This document shows, piece by piece, positions 45,455 to 53,476 of a stretch of 64,000 nucleotides of DNA. Numbering within the stretch: position 1 is the first letter of the stretch; every line of letters begins with the position of its first letter. The notes under the pieces were generated by a model. It worked only from the letters and a program-made list of their open reading frames with translations. It was not told where the DNA came from and did not search any database. Source of the stretch: Kitasatospora phosalacinea (GTDB taxonomy: Bacteria > Actinomycetota > Actinomycetes > Streptomycetales > Streptomycetaceae); contig NZ_JNYE01000025.1 in assembly GCF_000717185.1 (NCBI RefSeq), positions 1-64,000 on the forward strand. Direction: 5' to 3'. Made by a program: the position numbers and the translations under genes.

Positions 45455-45499
45455 CCACCCCCCGGGGGCCCGGTCCGGCTCCGCCGGGCCTGGGGGTGG
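45455..45499. terminator. Two-part terminator hairpin after the kinase gene
   Basis: CCACCCCC (45455-45462) pairs with GGGGGTGG (45492-45499). Inside it GGCCCGG (45467-45473) pairs with CCGGGCC (45484-45490). The structure starts 15 bp after the kinase stop and lies between convergent genes. Confidence 0.8.
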
Positions 45500-45543
45500 G
45501 GTGGTGCACGCGTGGGAGCCCGGCCTGAGGCTCCCGGGGCCGG

Positions 45544-46029
45544 TCAGGCGCCGTCCGCGGTGCCCTGTTCGTAGGCGGCCATGGTGCGGACGAACAGGGC
45601 GCGTTCGGCGGGGGTGAGCGGGGCGAACGCGGCCTGCCAGGAGGCGGAGCCGTTGGCGAGCCAGCGTTCGACGGCGGTGCGGGTGGCGGGGTCGGCGGTC
45701 AGCGAGACGATGGTGCGGCGGCGGTCGGCGGGGTCGGGGCGGCGTTCCAGGACGCCCTGGCGGGTGAGGTCGCCGACCATCAGGCTGGCGGTGGTGTGGG
45801 CGACTTCGAGGCGTTCGGCGAGGGCGCCGACCGGCATCGGGCCGTCGAAGACCAGGTAGGCGAGGAGCGAGAGGTGCCGGGGGGCGAGCTGGAACCCGGC
45901 CAGTGCCTCGGGGACTGCGGTCCGTTTGACCCGGGCGGCGACCCGAGGCATCAGCAGCAGCATCGCCCGGACGGCGTCGTCCGCGGTCAGTCCCTCCCGG
46001 GGGCCGGAGGGGGTCGTCGGGCCGGTCAT
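45544..46029 (-). CDS. MarR family transcriptional regulator
   Basis: The protein of about 161 residues has the MarR winged HTH: RHLSLLAYLVFDGPMPVGALAERLEVAHTTASLMVGDLTRQGVLERRPDPADRRRTIVSLT with the DRR wing. In-frame ATGs at 46029, 46050 and 46071 each follow their own GGGAGGGCGC ribosome site inside 21-bp tandem repeats, so the true start is ambiguous. An open frame continues upstream through an 18-bp repeat. It follows the DDN-hemerythrin gene on the same strand and may repress it. Confidence 0.88.
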   Translation of the reverse strand: MTGPTTPSGPREGLTADDAVRAMLLLMPRVAARVKRTAVPEALAGFQLAPRHLSLLAYLVFDGPMPVGALAERLEVAHTTASLMVGDLTRQGVLERRPDPADRRRTIVSLTADPATRTAVERWLANGSASWQAAFAPLTPAERALFVRTMAAYEQGTADGA

Positions 46030-46081
46030 GCGCCCTCCCGAGCCGGTCATGCGCCCTCCCGGGCCGGTCATGCGCCCTCCC
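46019..46081. repeat. Three 21-bp repeats, each with a ribosome site and ATG
   Basis: Units at 46019-46039, 46040-46060 and 46061-46081 differ at one position. On the minus strand each reads GGGAGGGCGC-ATG-ACCGG, so every unit carries a complete start signal in the same frame as the MarR gene. Confidence 0.9.
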
Positions 46082-46087
46082 GGGCCG

Positions 46088-46159
46088 GTGCGCGGTGGGT
46101 GCGCGGTGCGCGGTGGGTGCGCGGTGCGCGGTGGGTGCGCGGTGCGCGGTGGGTGCGCG
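46088..46159. repeat. Four exact 18-bp tandem repeats
   Basis: GTGCGCGGTGGGTGCGCG occurs four times in a row (46088-46159). It lies directly upstream of the start-site repeats of the MarR gene. If read in the MarR frame it would encode repeats of AHPPRT. It more likely acts as the mRNA leader. Confidence 0.9.
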
Positions 46160-46213
46160 GTGGGGTCCGGCGCCGCGGTCGCGGGGCCGGACCTCACGGT
46201 ACCGGACGGCGGG

Positions 46214-47074
46214 TCAGCGTTCCGGGTGCGGGGCGGACGCGGCGAGCAGGTGCTCCTCCTCGTAGGCGAAGTGGGCTTCGAGCCCGTCGGTGAGCCGGTC
46301 GAGTTCGGCGCGCAGCGCGGCGGGGTCGTCGGCGCCGGGGGTGGCGAGGTGGGCTTCGAAGCGGGCGAGGGCGTCGGCGACGGTGCGGTGGTCGGCGCGC
46401 AGCCGGGTGAGGGCGGGGGCGAGTTGCGGGTAGCGGCGCTGGAAGGCGGTGAAGGCGCCCTCCTCGCGGATGTGGTGCATGTCGAGTCCGTGGCAGAAGC
46501 TGAGGCAGCGTTCGCGGAGCCGGGCGGCCGGGTCGGGGGCGGGGGCCGGGTCGGCTCCGTTCAACTGGGCGCGGAGGTCCGCGAGTTGGCGGCGGAGGTC
46601 CTCGTGGTGGAGGCGGAGCTGGCCGACGATCGCGGCGGGCAGGGCGGGGTTGCCGGAGAGGTCGAGGGGGTGCAGGGCGATGACCGGGATGTCCCGGTCG
46701 GCGCGGGCGGCGTACTCGGCGAAGGCGGGGACGCGGCGGGCCTGTTCGGCGTACTGGCGGGCGCGTTCGTCGGGGTCGAGTTCGACGGGGCGGACCGAGT
46801 GGAGGACGGTTCCGCCCTGTCCGTCGGGGAGTTCGGCGGTGCCGCCGCCCGCGGCGAGCAGGTTGCGGTACCAGTGCGGGTGGCGCGGGGCGCCGCCGTT
46901 GGAGCCGAAGACGAGGTAGCGTCCGACGTCCTCGCGGTAGGCGAGCGGGGTGGTGCGGGGTTTGCCGGTGCGCCGTCCGGCGGTGGTGAGCAGCAGCAGG
47001 TCGGGGAACCCGTCGACCCGGCCGCCGTTGGCCCGGAACCGTTCGATGACCTGCTGGTTGAAGTCCTCGGCCAT
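46214..47074 (-). CDS. Deazaflavin-dependent nitroreductase (DDN) fused to hemerythrin domain
   Basis: The 286-residue protein joins two domains. Residues 1-130 are a F420-binding split-barrel DDN-type oxidoreductase (FRANGGRVDGFPDLLLLTTAGRRTGKPRTTPLAYRED, GGAPRHPHWYRNLLA). Residues about 148-280 are a hemerythrin-like four-helix domain with the diiron or ligand histidines in QLRLHHEDLR, CHGLDMHHIREEG, LRADHRTVADAL and LEAHFAYEEEHLL. This suggests an oxygen- or NO-sensing reductase. Its promoter carries a palindrome at the start site, probably the site of the MarR protein encoded downstream. Confidence 0.92.
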   Translation of the reverse strand: MAEDFNQQVIERFRANGGRVDGFPDLLLLTTAGRRTGKPRTTPLAYREDVGRYLVFGSNGGAPRHPHWYRNLLAAGGGTAELPDGQGGTVLHSVRPVELDPDERARQYAEQARRVPAFAEYAARADRDIPVIALHPLDLSGNPALPAAIVGQLRLHHEDLRRQLADLRAQLNGADPAPAPDPAARLRERCLSFCHGLDMHHIREEGAFTAFQRRYPQLAPALTRLRADHRTVADALARFEAHLATPGADDPAALRAELDRLTDGLEAHFAYEEEHLLAASAPHPER

Positions 47075-47127
47075 GGTGTGCCTCCCCGTGGTGCGCGGTC
47101 CGTCGGCGGTGTCGCCACCGATTCATG

Positions 47128-47171
47128 TTTGCAAGCAAATGCAATCTAGGCACGCCCGGCGCGGTGGTCAA
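47128..47171 (-). promoter_or_regulatory. Promoter and MarR-type operator of the DDN-hemerythrin gene
   Basis: On the minus strand TTGACC (47171-47166), 17 bp and TAGATT (47148-47143) form a near-consensus promoter. The start site falls in TTTGCTTGCAAA (47139-47128), a perfect 12-bp palindrome. A repressor bound there would block initiation. It lies 54 bp before the DDN start, and the MarR gene in the same transcription unit is the obvious candidate repressor. Confidence 0.7.
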
Positions 47172-47260
47172 CCACCGCCCCGCTCCGCACACGTCCTTCG
47201 ACTCCTGTACGCACGGGGGTTGACGTGGCCGCGCAGACGCCCCTAACTTCACGTCTTGAA

Positions 47261-47276
47261 AAAGGTCCAGACCAAA
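47261..47276. promoter_or_regulatory. DasR-like (dre) site upstream of the chitinase
   Basis: AAAGGTCCAGACCAAA is an imperfect palindrome close to the DasR site (core TGGTCTAGACCA) and to the direct-repeat elements of Streptomyces chitinase promoters. It lies 145 bp before the chitinase start, next to TTGAAA (47256-47261). It predicts repression by DasR relieved by glucosamine-6-phosphate. The 47075-47421 spacer holds this site and the divergent DDN promoter. Confidence 0.65.
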
Positions 47277-47421
47277 GCCGGCGGGGCCGCTGGCCACCAC
47301 CACGTCGATCCTCCGTCAGGGGGATCTTCCGCCCTGCCCGGACCGCTCCGGACGCTCCCTCAGGCATCGCTTCGCGTTCACTTCATGAACGAGTGAACGT
47401 TCTCCCCCACGAGGAGCCGCC

Positions 47422-48861
47422 TTGATCCGCACCCGTTCCCGCACCCTCCTGCGCAGTGCGGCAGCCGCCGTCGCGCTGCCCGCCACCGTGGCCGGCCTGC
47501 TGGTGGCCGGCGCCGGCCAGGCCTCGGCCGCGGCCAACGCCGGGCCCGGCTTCCCGGCGCACTACGCGGCGCCGTACCTGGAGACCTGGAACTCGCCGAA
47601 CACCCTGGCGGACGCCCGCAACAGCGGCGGGCTGAAGTACGTCACCCTCGCCTTCGTGATCAGCGACGGCAGTTGCAACGCCACCTTCAACGGCGACACC
47701 CCGATCACCGACGCGGGCTGGACCAACGCGATCAACGCCCACCGCGCGGCCGGCGGCGACGTGATCGCCAGCTTCGGCGGCGCCGCCGGCACCGAGCTGG
47801 GCCAGGCCTGCACCAGCGTCTCCACCCTCCAGGCCCAGTACAAGCGGGTCGTCGACGCCCTCAACCTCACCCGCATCGACCTGGACATCGAGGGCGGCGC
47901 GCTCAACGACGCCGCCGCCAACGACCGCCGCAACCAGGCACTCGCCCAGCTCCAGCAGGCCCAGGCCGCCGCGGGCAAGCGGCTGGACGTCAACTACACG
48001 CTGCCGGTGAGCCCTTCGGGACTCGAATCCAACTCGATCAGCCTGCTGAACAACGCGAAGAGCCGCGGACTGACCGTCAACGCCGTCAACATCATGACGA
48101 TGGACTACGGCCCGGCGATGGACATGGGGCAGGCCGCGATCAGCGCCGCCAACGGCCTGCACACCCAGCTGGGCCAGATCTGGACGTCCAAGACCTCCGA
48201 GCAGCTGTGGGCGATGGAGGGCAACACCCCGATGATCGGGGTCAACGACACCCAGGCCGAGGTGTTCACCACCGCCAACGCACAGGCCCTGGAGACCTTC
48301 GCCGCCTCCAAGGGCATCCAGCTGCTCGCCTTCTGGGCGGTCGGCCGCGACAAGGCCTGCGCCGCCAACGGCACCCTCTCCTCCACCTGCAGCGGCACCC
48401 CGCAGTCGGCGTACCAGTTCTCGAAGACCTTCAACGCGATCACCGGCGGCTCCACCACCCCGCCCCCGAGCGGCGGCCGCACCGGGCAGATCACCGGCTA
48501 CGGCGGCAAGTGCGTGGACGTGGCGGCCGCCAGCTCCGCCAACGGCACCGCGGTCCAGCTGTACGACTGCAACGGCACCGCCGCCCAGCAGTGGACGGTC
48601 GGCACCGACGGCACGATCCGGGCGCTCGGCAAGTGCCTGGACCTCACCTCGGGCGGCACCGCCAACGGCACCCAGGCGCAGCTGTACGACTGCAACGGCA
48701 CCGGCGCGCAGCAGTGGCAGGCGCAGGCGAACAAGACCCTGGTCAACCCGGCCTCCGGCCGCTGCCTGGACGCCACCGGCCCGTCCTCCGCGAACGGCAC
48801 CCGGCTGCAGGTCTGGGACTGCTTCGCCGGCGCCAACCAGCAGTGGAACCTGCCCGCCTGA
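47422..48861 (+). CDS. Secreted GH18 chitinase with ricin-type CBM13
   Basis: The 479-residue protein has a Sec signal (MIRTRSRTLLRSAAAAVALP, cleavage near ASA-AA). A GH18 TIM barrel (about 40-345) has the catalytic D-x-D-x-E at D153, D155 and E157 in RIDLDIEGG. After a TTPPPSGG linker there is a beta-trefoil CBM13 (about 357-479) with repeated GKCVDVAAASSANGT and QLYDCNGTxAQQW. It hydrolyses chitin or related GlcNAc polymers outside the cell. TTG start after GAGGAG. The DasR-like site upstream fits chitin induction. Confidence 0.93.
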   Translation: MIRTRSRTLLRSAAAAVALPATVAGLLVAGAGQASAAANAGPGFPAHYAAPYLETWNSPNTLADARNSGGLKYVTLAFVISDGSCNATFNGDTPITDAGWTNAINAHRAAGGDVIASFGGAAGTELGQACTSVSTLQAQYKRVVDALNLTRIDLDIEGGALNDAAANDRRNQALAQLQQAQAAAGKRLDVNYTLPVSPSGLESNSISLLNNAKSRGLTVNAVNIMTMDYGPAMDMGQAAISAANGLHTQLGQIWTSKTSEQLWAMEGNTPMIGVNDTQAEVFTTANAQALETFAASKGIQLLAFWAVGRDKACAANGTLSSTCSGTPQSAYQFSKTFNAITGGSTTPPPSGGRTGQITGYGGKCVDVAAASSANGTAVQLYDCNGTAAQQWTVGTDGTIRALGKCLDLTSGGTANGTQAQLYDCNGTGAQQWQAQANKTLVNPASGRCLDATGPSSANGTRLQVWDCFAGANQQWNLPA

Positions 48862-48892
48862 CCGCCTCCGTCCCAAGGAAGGAGCAACTCCC

Positions 48893-51070
48893 TTGCGCAG
48901 CAAACGACTTCTCCCGCTGACCGCCACGGCCGGCCTGCTGGCCTCCGCCACGGCCCTGCTGGCCCCCGCGCCGTCCGCGCTGGCCGCCGTCCCGACCGGG
49001 GCGACCACGCTGGTGGCGCAGAACTCCGGCAAGTGCGTGGACGCCGCCGCGGCCGCCACCGCCGACGGCACCGTCGTCCAGCAGTACGCCTGCAACGGCA
49101 CCACCGCCCAGCAGTGGCAGCTCCAGGACCTCGGCAACGGCTACGTCCGGATCAACAACCAGAACGACACCTCGAAGGTGCTGGACGTCGTCGACGTCTC
49201 CACCGCCGACGCCGCGAAGGTCCAGCTGTGGACGTACGGCGGCGGCCTGAACCAGCAGTGGCAGGCCGTCGCCGAGGCGGGCGGCGCGTACCACTTCGTC
49301 AACCGCAACAGCGGCAAGTGCCTGGACGTGCCGAGCGCCTCCACCGCGGACGCGGTGCAGCTGCAGCAGTACGCCTGCAACGGCACCGCCGCGCAGTCCT
49401 TCACCTTCGGGAGCACCGTCACGAACCCGCCCGGCACGCCCGACTTCGGGCCGAACGTGACCGTCTTCGACCCGTCGACGCCCGCCGCGACCGTCCAGGC
49501 CAAGCTGAACGCGGTCTTCGCGCAGCAGGAGTCCAACCAGTTCGGCGCCCAGCGCCAGGCCCTGCTGTTCAAGCCGGGCAGCTACAGCGTGGACGCCAAC
49601 GTCGGCTTCTACACCCAGGTCGCGGGCCTCGGCCTGTCCCCCGACGACGTCACCATCAACGGCGCGGTGCACGCCGAGGCCGACTGGTTCCAGGGCAACG
49701 CGACGCAGAACTTCTGGCGCTCCGCCGAGAACCTGTCGGTCAACCCGACCGGCGGCACCGACCGCTGGGCGGTGTCCCAGGCCGCGCCGTACCGCCGGAT
49801 GCACGTGCGCGGCAACCTGCAGCTGGACGACGGCGGCTGGTCCTCGGGCGGCTTCATCGCCGACTCGAAGGTCGACGGCCAGGTCCGCTCCGGCTCCCAG
49901 CAGCAGTGGCTGTCGCGCAACGCGCAGTGGGGCAGCTGGACGGGCTCCAACTGGAACATGGTGTTCGTCGGCGACGTCAACGCGCCCGCCAACTCCTTCC
50001 CCAACCCGCCCTACACCACCGTCGGCCAGACCCCGGTGGTGCGCGAGAAGCCCTTCCTGTACGTCGACTCCGCGGGCGCGTACAAGGTGTTCGTCCCGGC
50101 GCTGCGCTCGGGCACCTCCGGCACCAGCTGGGCGGGCGGCGCGCAGCAGGGCAGCTCGCTGCCGATCGACCAGTTCTTCGTCGTGAAGCCGGGCGCGACC
50201 GCCGCCGACATGAACGCGGCGCTGGCCCAGGGCAAGAACCTGCTGGTCACCCCGGGCGTCTACCACCTGAACCAGCCCCTGAACGTCAACCGCGCCGACA
50301 CCGTGGTGCTCGGCCTGGGCCTGGCCACCCTTGTCCCGGACAACGGCGTCACCGCCGTGAACGTCGCGGACGTGGACGGCGTGAAGCTGGCCGGGCTGCT
50401 GATCGACGCCGGGACGGTCAACTCCCCGGTGCTGATGCAGGTCGGCGCGGCGGGCTCGTCCGCCGACCACGGCGCCGACCCGACCTCGCTGCACGACGTG
50501 TTCTTCCGGATCGGCGGCGCGGGCGTCGGCAAGGCCACCCAGTCGCTGGTGGTCAACTCGAACAACGTGATCGGCGACCACATGTGGCTCTGGCGCGCGG
50601 ACCACGGCAGCGGCGTCGGCTGGACCAGCAACACCGCCGCCAACGGGCTGGTCGTCAACGGCAACAACGTCACCATGTACGGCCTGTTCGTCGAGCACTA
50701 CCAGCAGACCCAGGTGATCTGGAACGGCAACAACGGCCGCACGTACTTCTTCCAGAACGAGCTGCCGTACGACCCGCCGAACCAGGCGGCCTGGATGAAC
50801 GGCTCGACCCGCGGCTACCCGGCCTACAAGGTCGCCGACTCGGTGACCACCCACGAGGCCTGGGGCCTGGGCTCCTACGCCTACTTCAACGTCAACCCGG
50901 CGGTGGTCGAGGAGCACTCCTTCGAGGTCCCCAACCGCTCCACCGTCCGCTTCCACGACATGGTGACCGTCTCGCTGGGCGGCACCGGCACCATCGCCCA
51001 CGTCATCAACTCCACCGGCGGGCCGTCCAACTCCACCACCAACGTGGCCAACCTGGTCGCGTACCCGTAA
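48893..51070 (+). CDS. Secreted beta-helix protein with N-terminal ricin domain (probable glycan-active)
   Basis: The 725-residue protein has a Sec signal (MRSKRLLPLTATAGLLASAT). A CBM13 trefoil (about 35-165, GKCVDAAAAATADGT, GKCLDVPSASTADAV) follows. The large C-terminal region (about 175-725) is a parallel beta-helix: FDPSTPAATVQAKLNAVFAQQE, ALLFKPGSYSVDANVGFYTQVAGLGLSP, WAVSQAAPYRRMHVRGNL and QNELPYDPPNQAAWMNG. Homologues are often misannotated as adenylyl cyclase or coagulation-factor-domain proteins. I infer a glycoside hydrolase or lectin. It starts 31 bp after the chitinase with AAGGAAGGAG upstream, so the two may be co-expressed. Confidence 0.85.
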   Translation: MRSKRLLPLTATAGLLASATALLAPAPSALAAVPTGATTLVAQNSGKCVDAAAAATADGTVVQQYACNGTTAQQWQLQDLGNGYVRINNQNDTSKVLDVVDVSTADAAKVQLWTYGGGLNQQWQAVAEAGGAYHFVNRNSGKCLDVPSASTADAVQLQQYACNGTAAQSFTFGSTVTNPPGTPDFGPNVTVFDPSTPAATVQAKLNAVFAQQESNQFGAQRQALLFKPGSYSVDANVGFYTQVAGLGLSPDDVTINGAVHAEADWFQGNATQNFWRSAENLSVNPTGGTDRWAVSQAAPYRRMHVRGNLQLDDGGWSSGGFIADSKVDGQVRSGSQQQWLSRNAQWGSWTGSNWNMVFVGDVNAPANSFPNPPYTTVGQTPVVREKPFLYVDSAGAYKVFVPALRSGTSGTSWAGGAQQGSSLPIDQFFVVKPGATAADMNAALAQGKNLLVTPGVYHLNQPLNVNRADTVVLGLGLATLVPDNGVTAVNVADVDGVKLAGLLIDAGTVNSPVLMQVGAAGSSADHGADPTSLHDVFFRIGGAGVGKATQSLVVNSNNVIGDHMWLWRADHGSGVGWTSNTAANGLVVNGNNVTMYGLFVEHYQQTQVIWNGNNGRTYFFQNELPYDPPNQAAWMNGSTRGYPAYKVADSVTTHEAWGLGSYAYFNVNPAVVEEHSFEVPNRSTVRFHDMVTVSLGGTGTIAHVINSTGGPSNSTTNVANLVAYP

Positions 51071-51092
51071 GCCCGGCCCCCACCGGAGAACC

Positions 51093-51123
51093 GGCCGCCC
51101 CCTCCGTGCGGGAGGGGGCGGCC
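51093..51123. terminator. 13-bp terminator hairpin after the beta-helix gene
   Basis: GGCCGCCCCCTCC (51093-51105) and its exact complement (51111-51123) flank a 5-nt GTGCG loop. It lies 22 bp after the stop and just before the end of a convergent gene, so it can serve both. Confidence 0.85.
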
Positions 51124-51141
51124 GTCCGTTCGACGTACCCG

Positions 51142-51552
51142 TCAGCTCTGGGTCGCCCCCTCGGTCCCCTCCGCCCCCGCGGCCCGCTCCGCCGCGCTGC
51201 GCAGCACGCAGAACTCGTTGCCCTCCGGGTCCGCCAGCACCGCCCACCCCGTGCCGTCCGGTTCGCGGTGGTCGCCGACCAGCACCGCCCCCAGGGCCAG
51301 CAGGCGCGCCACCTCCGCGTCGCGGGCGCGGTCCTCCGGGCGCAGGCACAGGTGGACCCGGTTCTTGACCGTCTTGGCCTCCGGCACCTGGTTGAAGTAG
51401 AGCACCGGGCCGCCCGGCAGGGTCACCTGCGTCTCCCGGTCGCCCGGCCCGCACTCCGGGTCGACCTGCCCGCCCGTCACCTCGCCCCAGAACCGGGCCA
51501 GCCGGTAGGCGTCCGCACAGTCGACCGCCACGTTCTGCACCATCGAAACCAT
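51142..51552 (-). CDS. VOC (glyoxalase/bleomycin-resistance fold) family protein
   Basis: The 136-residue protein has the VOC beta-alpha-beta repeat: NVAVDCADAYRLARFWGEVTGG, PGGPVLYFNQVPEAKTVKNRVHLCLR, GAVLVGDHREPDGTGWAVLADPEGNEFCVL. Metal-ligand positions H (VHLCL) and E (GNEFCV) are present. It may bind or modify a small molecule. The start at 51552 is preferred to upstream in-frame codons, which fall in a repeat-rich spacer. Confidence 0.88.
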   Translation of the reverse strand: MVSMVQNVAVDCADAYRLARFWGEVTGGQVDPECGPGDRETQVTLPGGPVLYFNQVPEAKTVKNRVHLCLRPEDRARDAEVARLLALGAVLVGDHREPDGTGWAVLADPEGNEFCVLRSAAERAAGAEGTEGATQS

Positions 51553-51725
51553 GCCCGCGAGTCTCCCCCACCGGCGCCCCGCGGAACCGACCGGCCACGC
51601 GGACGCCGGAGCCGCCCGGTATGGAGCCGCCCGGTATGGAGCCGCCGTCACCGGGTAACCGGCGCAGGCACGGAACCGGGTGGAGCGGGGATCGGACGCG
51701 CGCGGGGAAGAGGAGGGCCGGGACG

Positions 51726-52376
51726 ATGGGCAGCGGACGGACGACGGCGGCCGGGCAGGGCACGCCGGAGCGGGCGGACGGGAGCGCCTCCCCGTGGCAC
51801 TGGCGGCACTGGAAACACCGGATGACCCGCCGGGCCGACACCACCGGCACTACCGGCACCCCCGACACCACCGGCGCCACCGACCCGCGGGCGGAGCGGC
51901 GGGGGCGGCCGTTCCTGCACCGCCCCGGGCCGCTGTCCGCCGCCGTCCGGTGGCTGGTGCTGCTGGTCGGGCTGGTGCTGACCGTGGTGTTCGCGGTCGG
52001 GCTGGCCCGGGCGACGCTGGTGCCGGAACCCGCCGCGCAGCACCTGGTGCACCCCAACTTCCACCTCGGCTCCTCGCTCCGCGCCTACCTGGACCAGCCG
52101 GCCGTCCGGGCCGCGGCGCAGCAGGTCGGCGGGAACGTCCTGCTGGGCATGCCGTTCGGCGTGCTGCTGCCGGTGCTGTTCCCCCGGCTGCGCAGCGTCC
52201 TGGCCGCGACGGCGCTGACCGCGCTGGTGATGGTCACGGTCGAGGCGGCGCAGGGCCTCCTGGTGGAGGGCCGGGCGTTCGACGTGGACGACGTGCTGCT
52301 CAACACCCTCGGCGCCCTGCTCGCCCACCTGCTGCTGGGCCGCCGGATCGGCCGGGCGCTGTACGAACGGCCCTGA
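51726..52376 (+). CDS. VanZ-like membrane protein
   Basis: The 216-residue protein has a disordered N-terminus of about 70 residues. A VanZ-like core follows with helices at about 75-100, 130-150, 155-175 and 185-205, and the motifs GGNVLLGMPFGVLLPVL and RAFDVDDVLLNTLGALLAHLLLG. No vanHAX genes are nearby, so glycopeptide resistance is not implied. GGAAGAGGAGGG lies 6 bp before the ATG at 51726. Confidence 0.85.
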   Translation: MGSGRTTAAGQGTPERADGSASPWHWRHWKHRMTRRADTTGTTGTPDTTGATDPRAERRGRPFLHRPGPLSAAVRWLVLLVGLVLTVVFAVGLARATLVPEPAAQHLVHPNFHLGSSLRAYLDQPAVRAAAQQVGGNVLLGMPFGVLLPVLFPRLRSVLAATALTALVMVTVEAAQGLLVEGRAFDVDDVLLNTLGALLAHLLLGRRIGRALYERP

Positions 52377-52394
52377 TCCCGGCGCGACGGGCCG

Positions 52395-52490
52395 CTCCGC
52401 GGCGGGCGGCTCCGCGGCGGGCGGCTCCGCGGCGGGCGGGCCTCAGCGGCGGACGGCCCAGCGACAGACGGGCCGCTCAGCGGCGGGCGG
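52395..52490. repeat. 15-bp repeats converging on a gene's stop codon
   Basis: CTCCGCGGCGGGCGG occurs three times in exact tandem (52395-52439). Variants CTCAGCGGCGGACGG (52442-52456) and CTCAGCGGCGGGCGG (52476-52490) follow. The last is the 3' end of the minus-strand methyltransferase gene, with the stop at 52477-52479. Confidence 0.85.
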
Positions 52491-53379
52491 CCCAGACCTG
52501 GCGTTCGGTGCGCACCGCGAGGTCGGGCCGCCGGGCGACGCTGTCGGGGCCGTCGGCGTCGAGCAGGCGGTCCAGGGCGGCGAGGTCGGCGGGGTCGAGG
52601 AGTTCGGCGACGGCGGTGCGGATCCGGCGCAGGGTGGCCAGGGCGTAGCGGCCGACGGAGGGGTGCTCGGTGGCGGCGATGTCGACGGTGACGGTGCGCT
52701 CGCCGGTGACGGTGAGGCCCGCGGCGGTCAGCACCGGCCCCCAGTCGGCGCCGCGGTGGGGCACGTGCTCGGCGTGCAGGTGGTCGGTCGCGGCGTGGCA
52801 GCGCTCCTCCAGACCGGGGCGCTCGGCGGGGGCGTCGGACGGCAGGAAGCGCGGGAAGCCGGCCAGTTCGACCAGGGCGAGCAGGCCGTCCGGGCCGAGG
52901 AGCCCGCGGACCTTGCGCAGGGCCTGCCCGGGGTCGGCCAGGTGGTGCACGGAGGCGGAGGCCCACACCAGGTCGGGGGTGCCGAGGTCGGGCCAGTCGG
53001 CGGCGTCCAGGTCGGCCTGCACGGTGGTGACCCGGCCGTCGAGGCCCAGGGCCCGGGCCTTCTCGCGCAGGCGCAGCAGGTGCCCGGGCGAGGCGTCGAC
53101 GGCGGTGACCCGGGCGTCGGGGAAGCGGCGCAGCAGGGCGAAGGTGCCCGCGCCGGTGCCCGCGCCGAGGTCGACGATCCGCTGCGGTGCACGCTCCAGG
53201 GGCAGCCAGTCGGTGAGCGCGGCGAGGTGTTCGGCGAGCACCTCGGCGTCCAGGTCGAGGACCTCGGCCTGGGCCGCGTCGTCCTCGGCCGAGTGCGAGT
53301 GCGAGTGCGCGTGCGCGTGCGTGTGGGCGTGCTGGTGCTGGTGGGTGTGGGTGTGGGCGTGGGTGTGCGGGTGGCTCAT
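52477..53379 (-). CDS. Methyltransferase with a histidine-rich N-terminal tail
   Basis: The 300-residue protein starts with 14 histidines alternating with other residues over positions 3-29 (HPHTHAHTHTHQHQH and onward). A class I SAM methyltransferase follows: RIVDLGAGTGAGTFALLRRFPDARVTAVDASPGHLLRLR, DLVWASASVHHLADPGQALRKVRGLLGPDGLLALVEL. Such His tails bind nickel, zinc or copper. The enzyme may therefore be metal-regulated or a metallochaperone-like fusion. The coding DNA of the tail is a GT-rich low-complexity tract. Confidence 0.88.
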   Translation of the reverse strand: MSHPHTHAHTHTHQHQHAHTHAHAHSHSHSAEDDAAQAEVLDLDAEVLAEHLAALTDWLPLERAPQRIVDLGAGTGAGTFALLRRFPDARVTAVDASPGHLLRLREKARALGLDGRVTTVQADLDAADWPDLGTPDLVWASASVHHLADPGQALRKVRGLLGPDGLLALVELAGFPRFLPSDAPAERPGLEERCHAATDHLHAEHVPHRGADWGPVLTAAGLTVTGERTVTVDIAATEHPSVGRYALATLRRIRTAVAELLDPADLAALDRLLDADGPDSVARRPDLAVRTERQVWAARR

Positions 53380-53476
53380 GGGGTCACCGTACGGCGGCCA
53401 TGCGCCTGGAGCACGCTCCCTCCCGGAAAGCGCAAGGGGTTGCCCTTCCCGCATGCCGCAGGCGCAAACCCTCCCG

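Noticed and set aside
46082..46197. Longer MarR protein with AHPPRT repeats
   Set aside because: The upstream codons come from an 18-bp tandem repeat with no start signal, whereas three ATGs with ribosome sites follow.
51726..52376. Glycopeptide resistance implied by a VanZ-like protein
   Set aside because: No vanR/S/H/A/X-like genes nearby; VanZ-like folds are widespread in actinomycetes with other roles.
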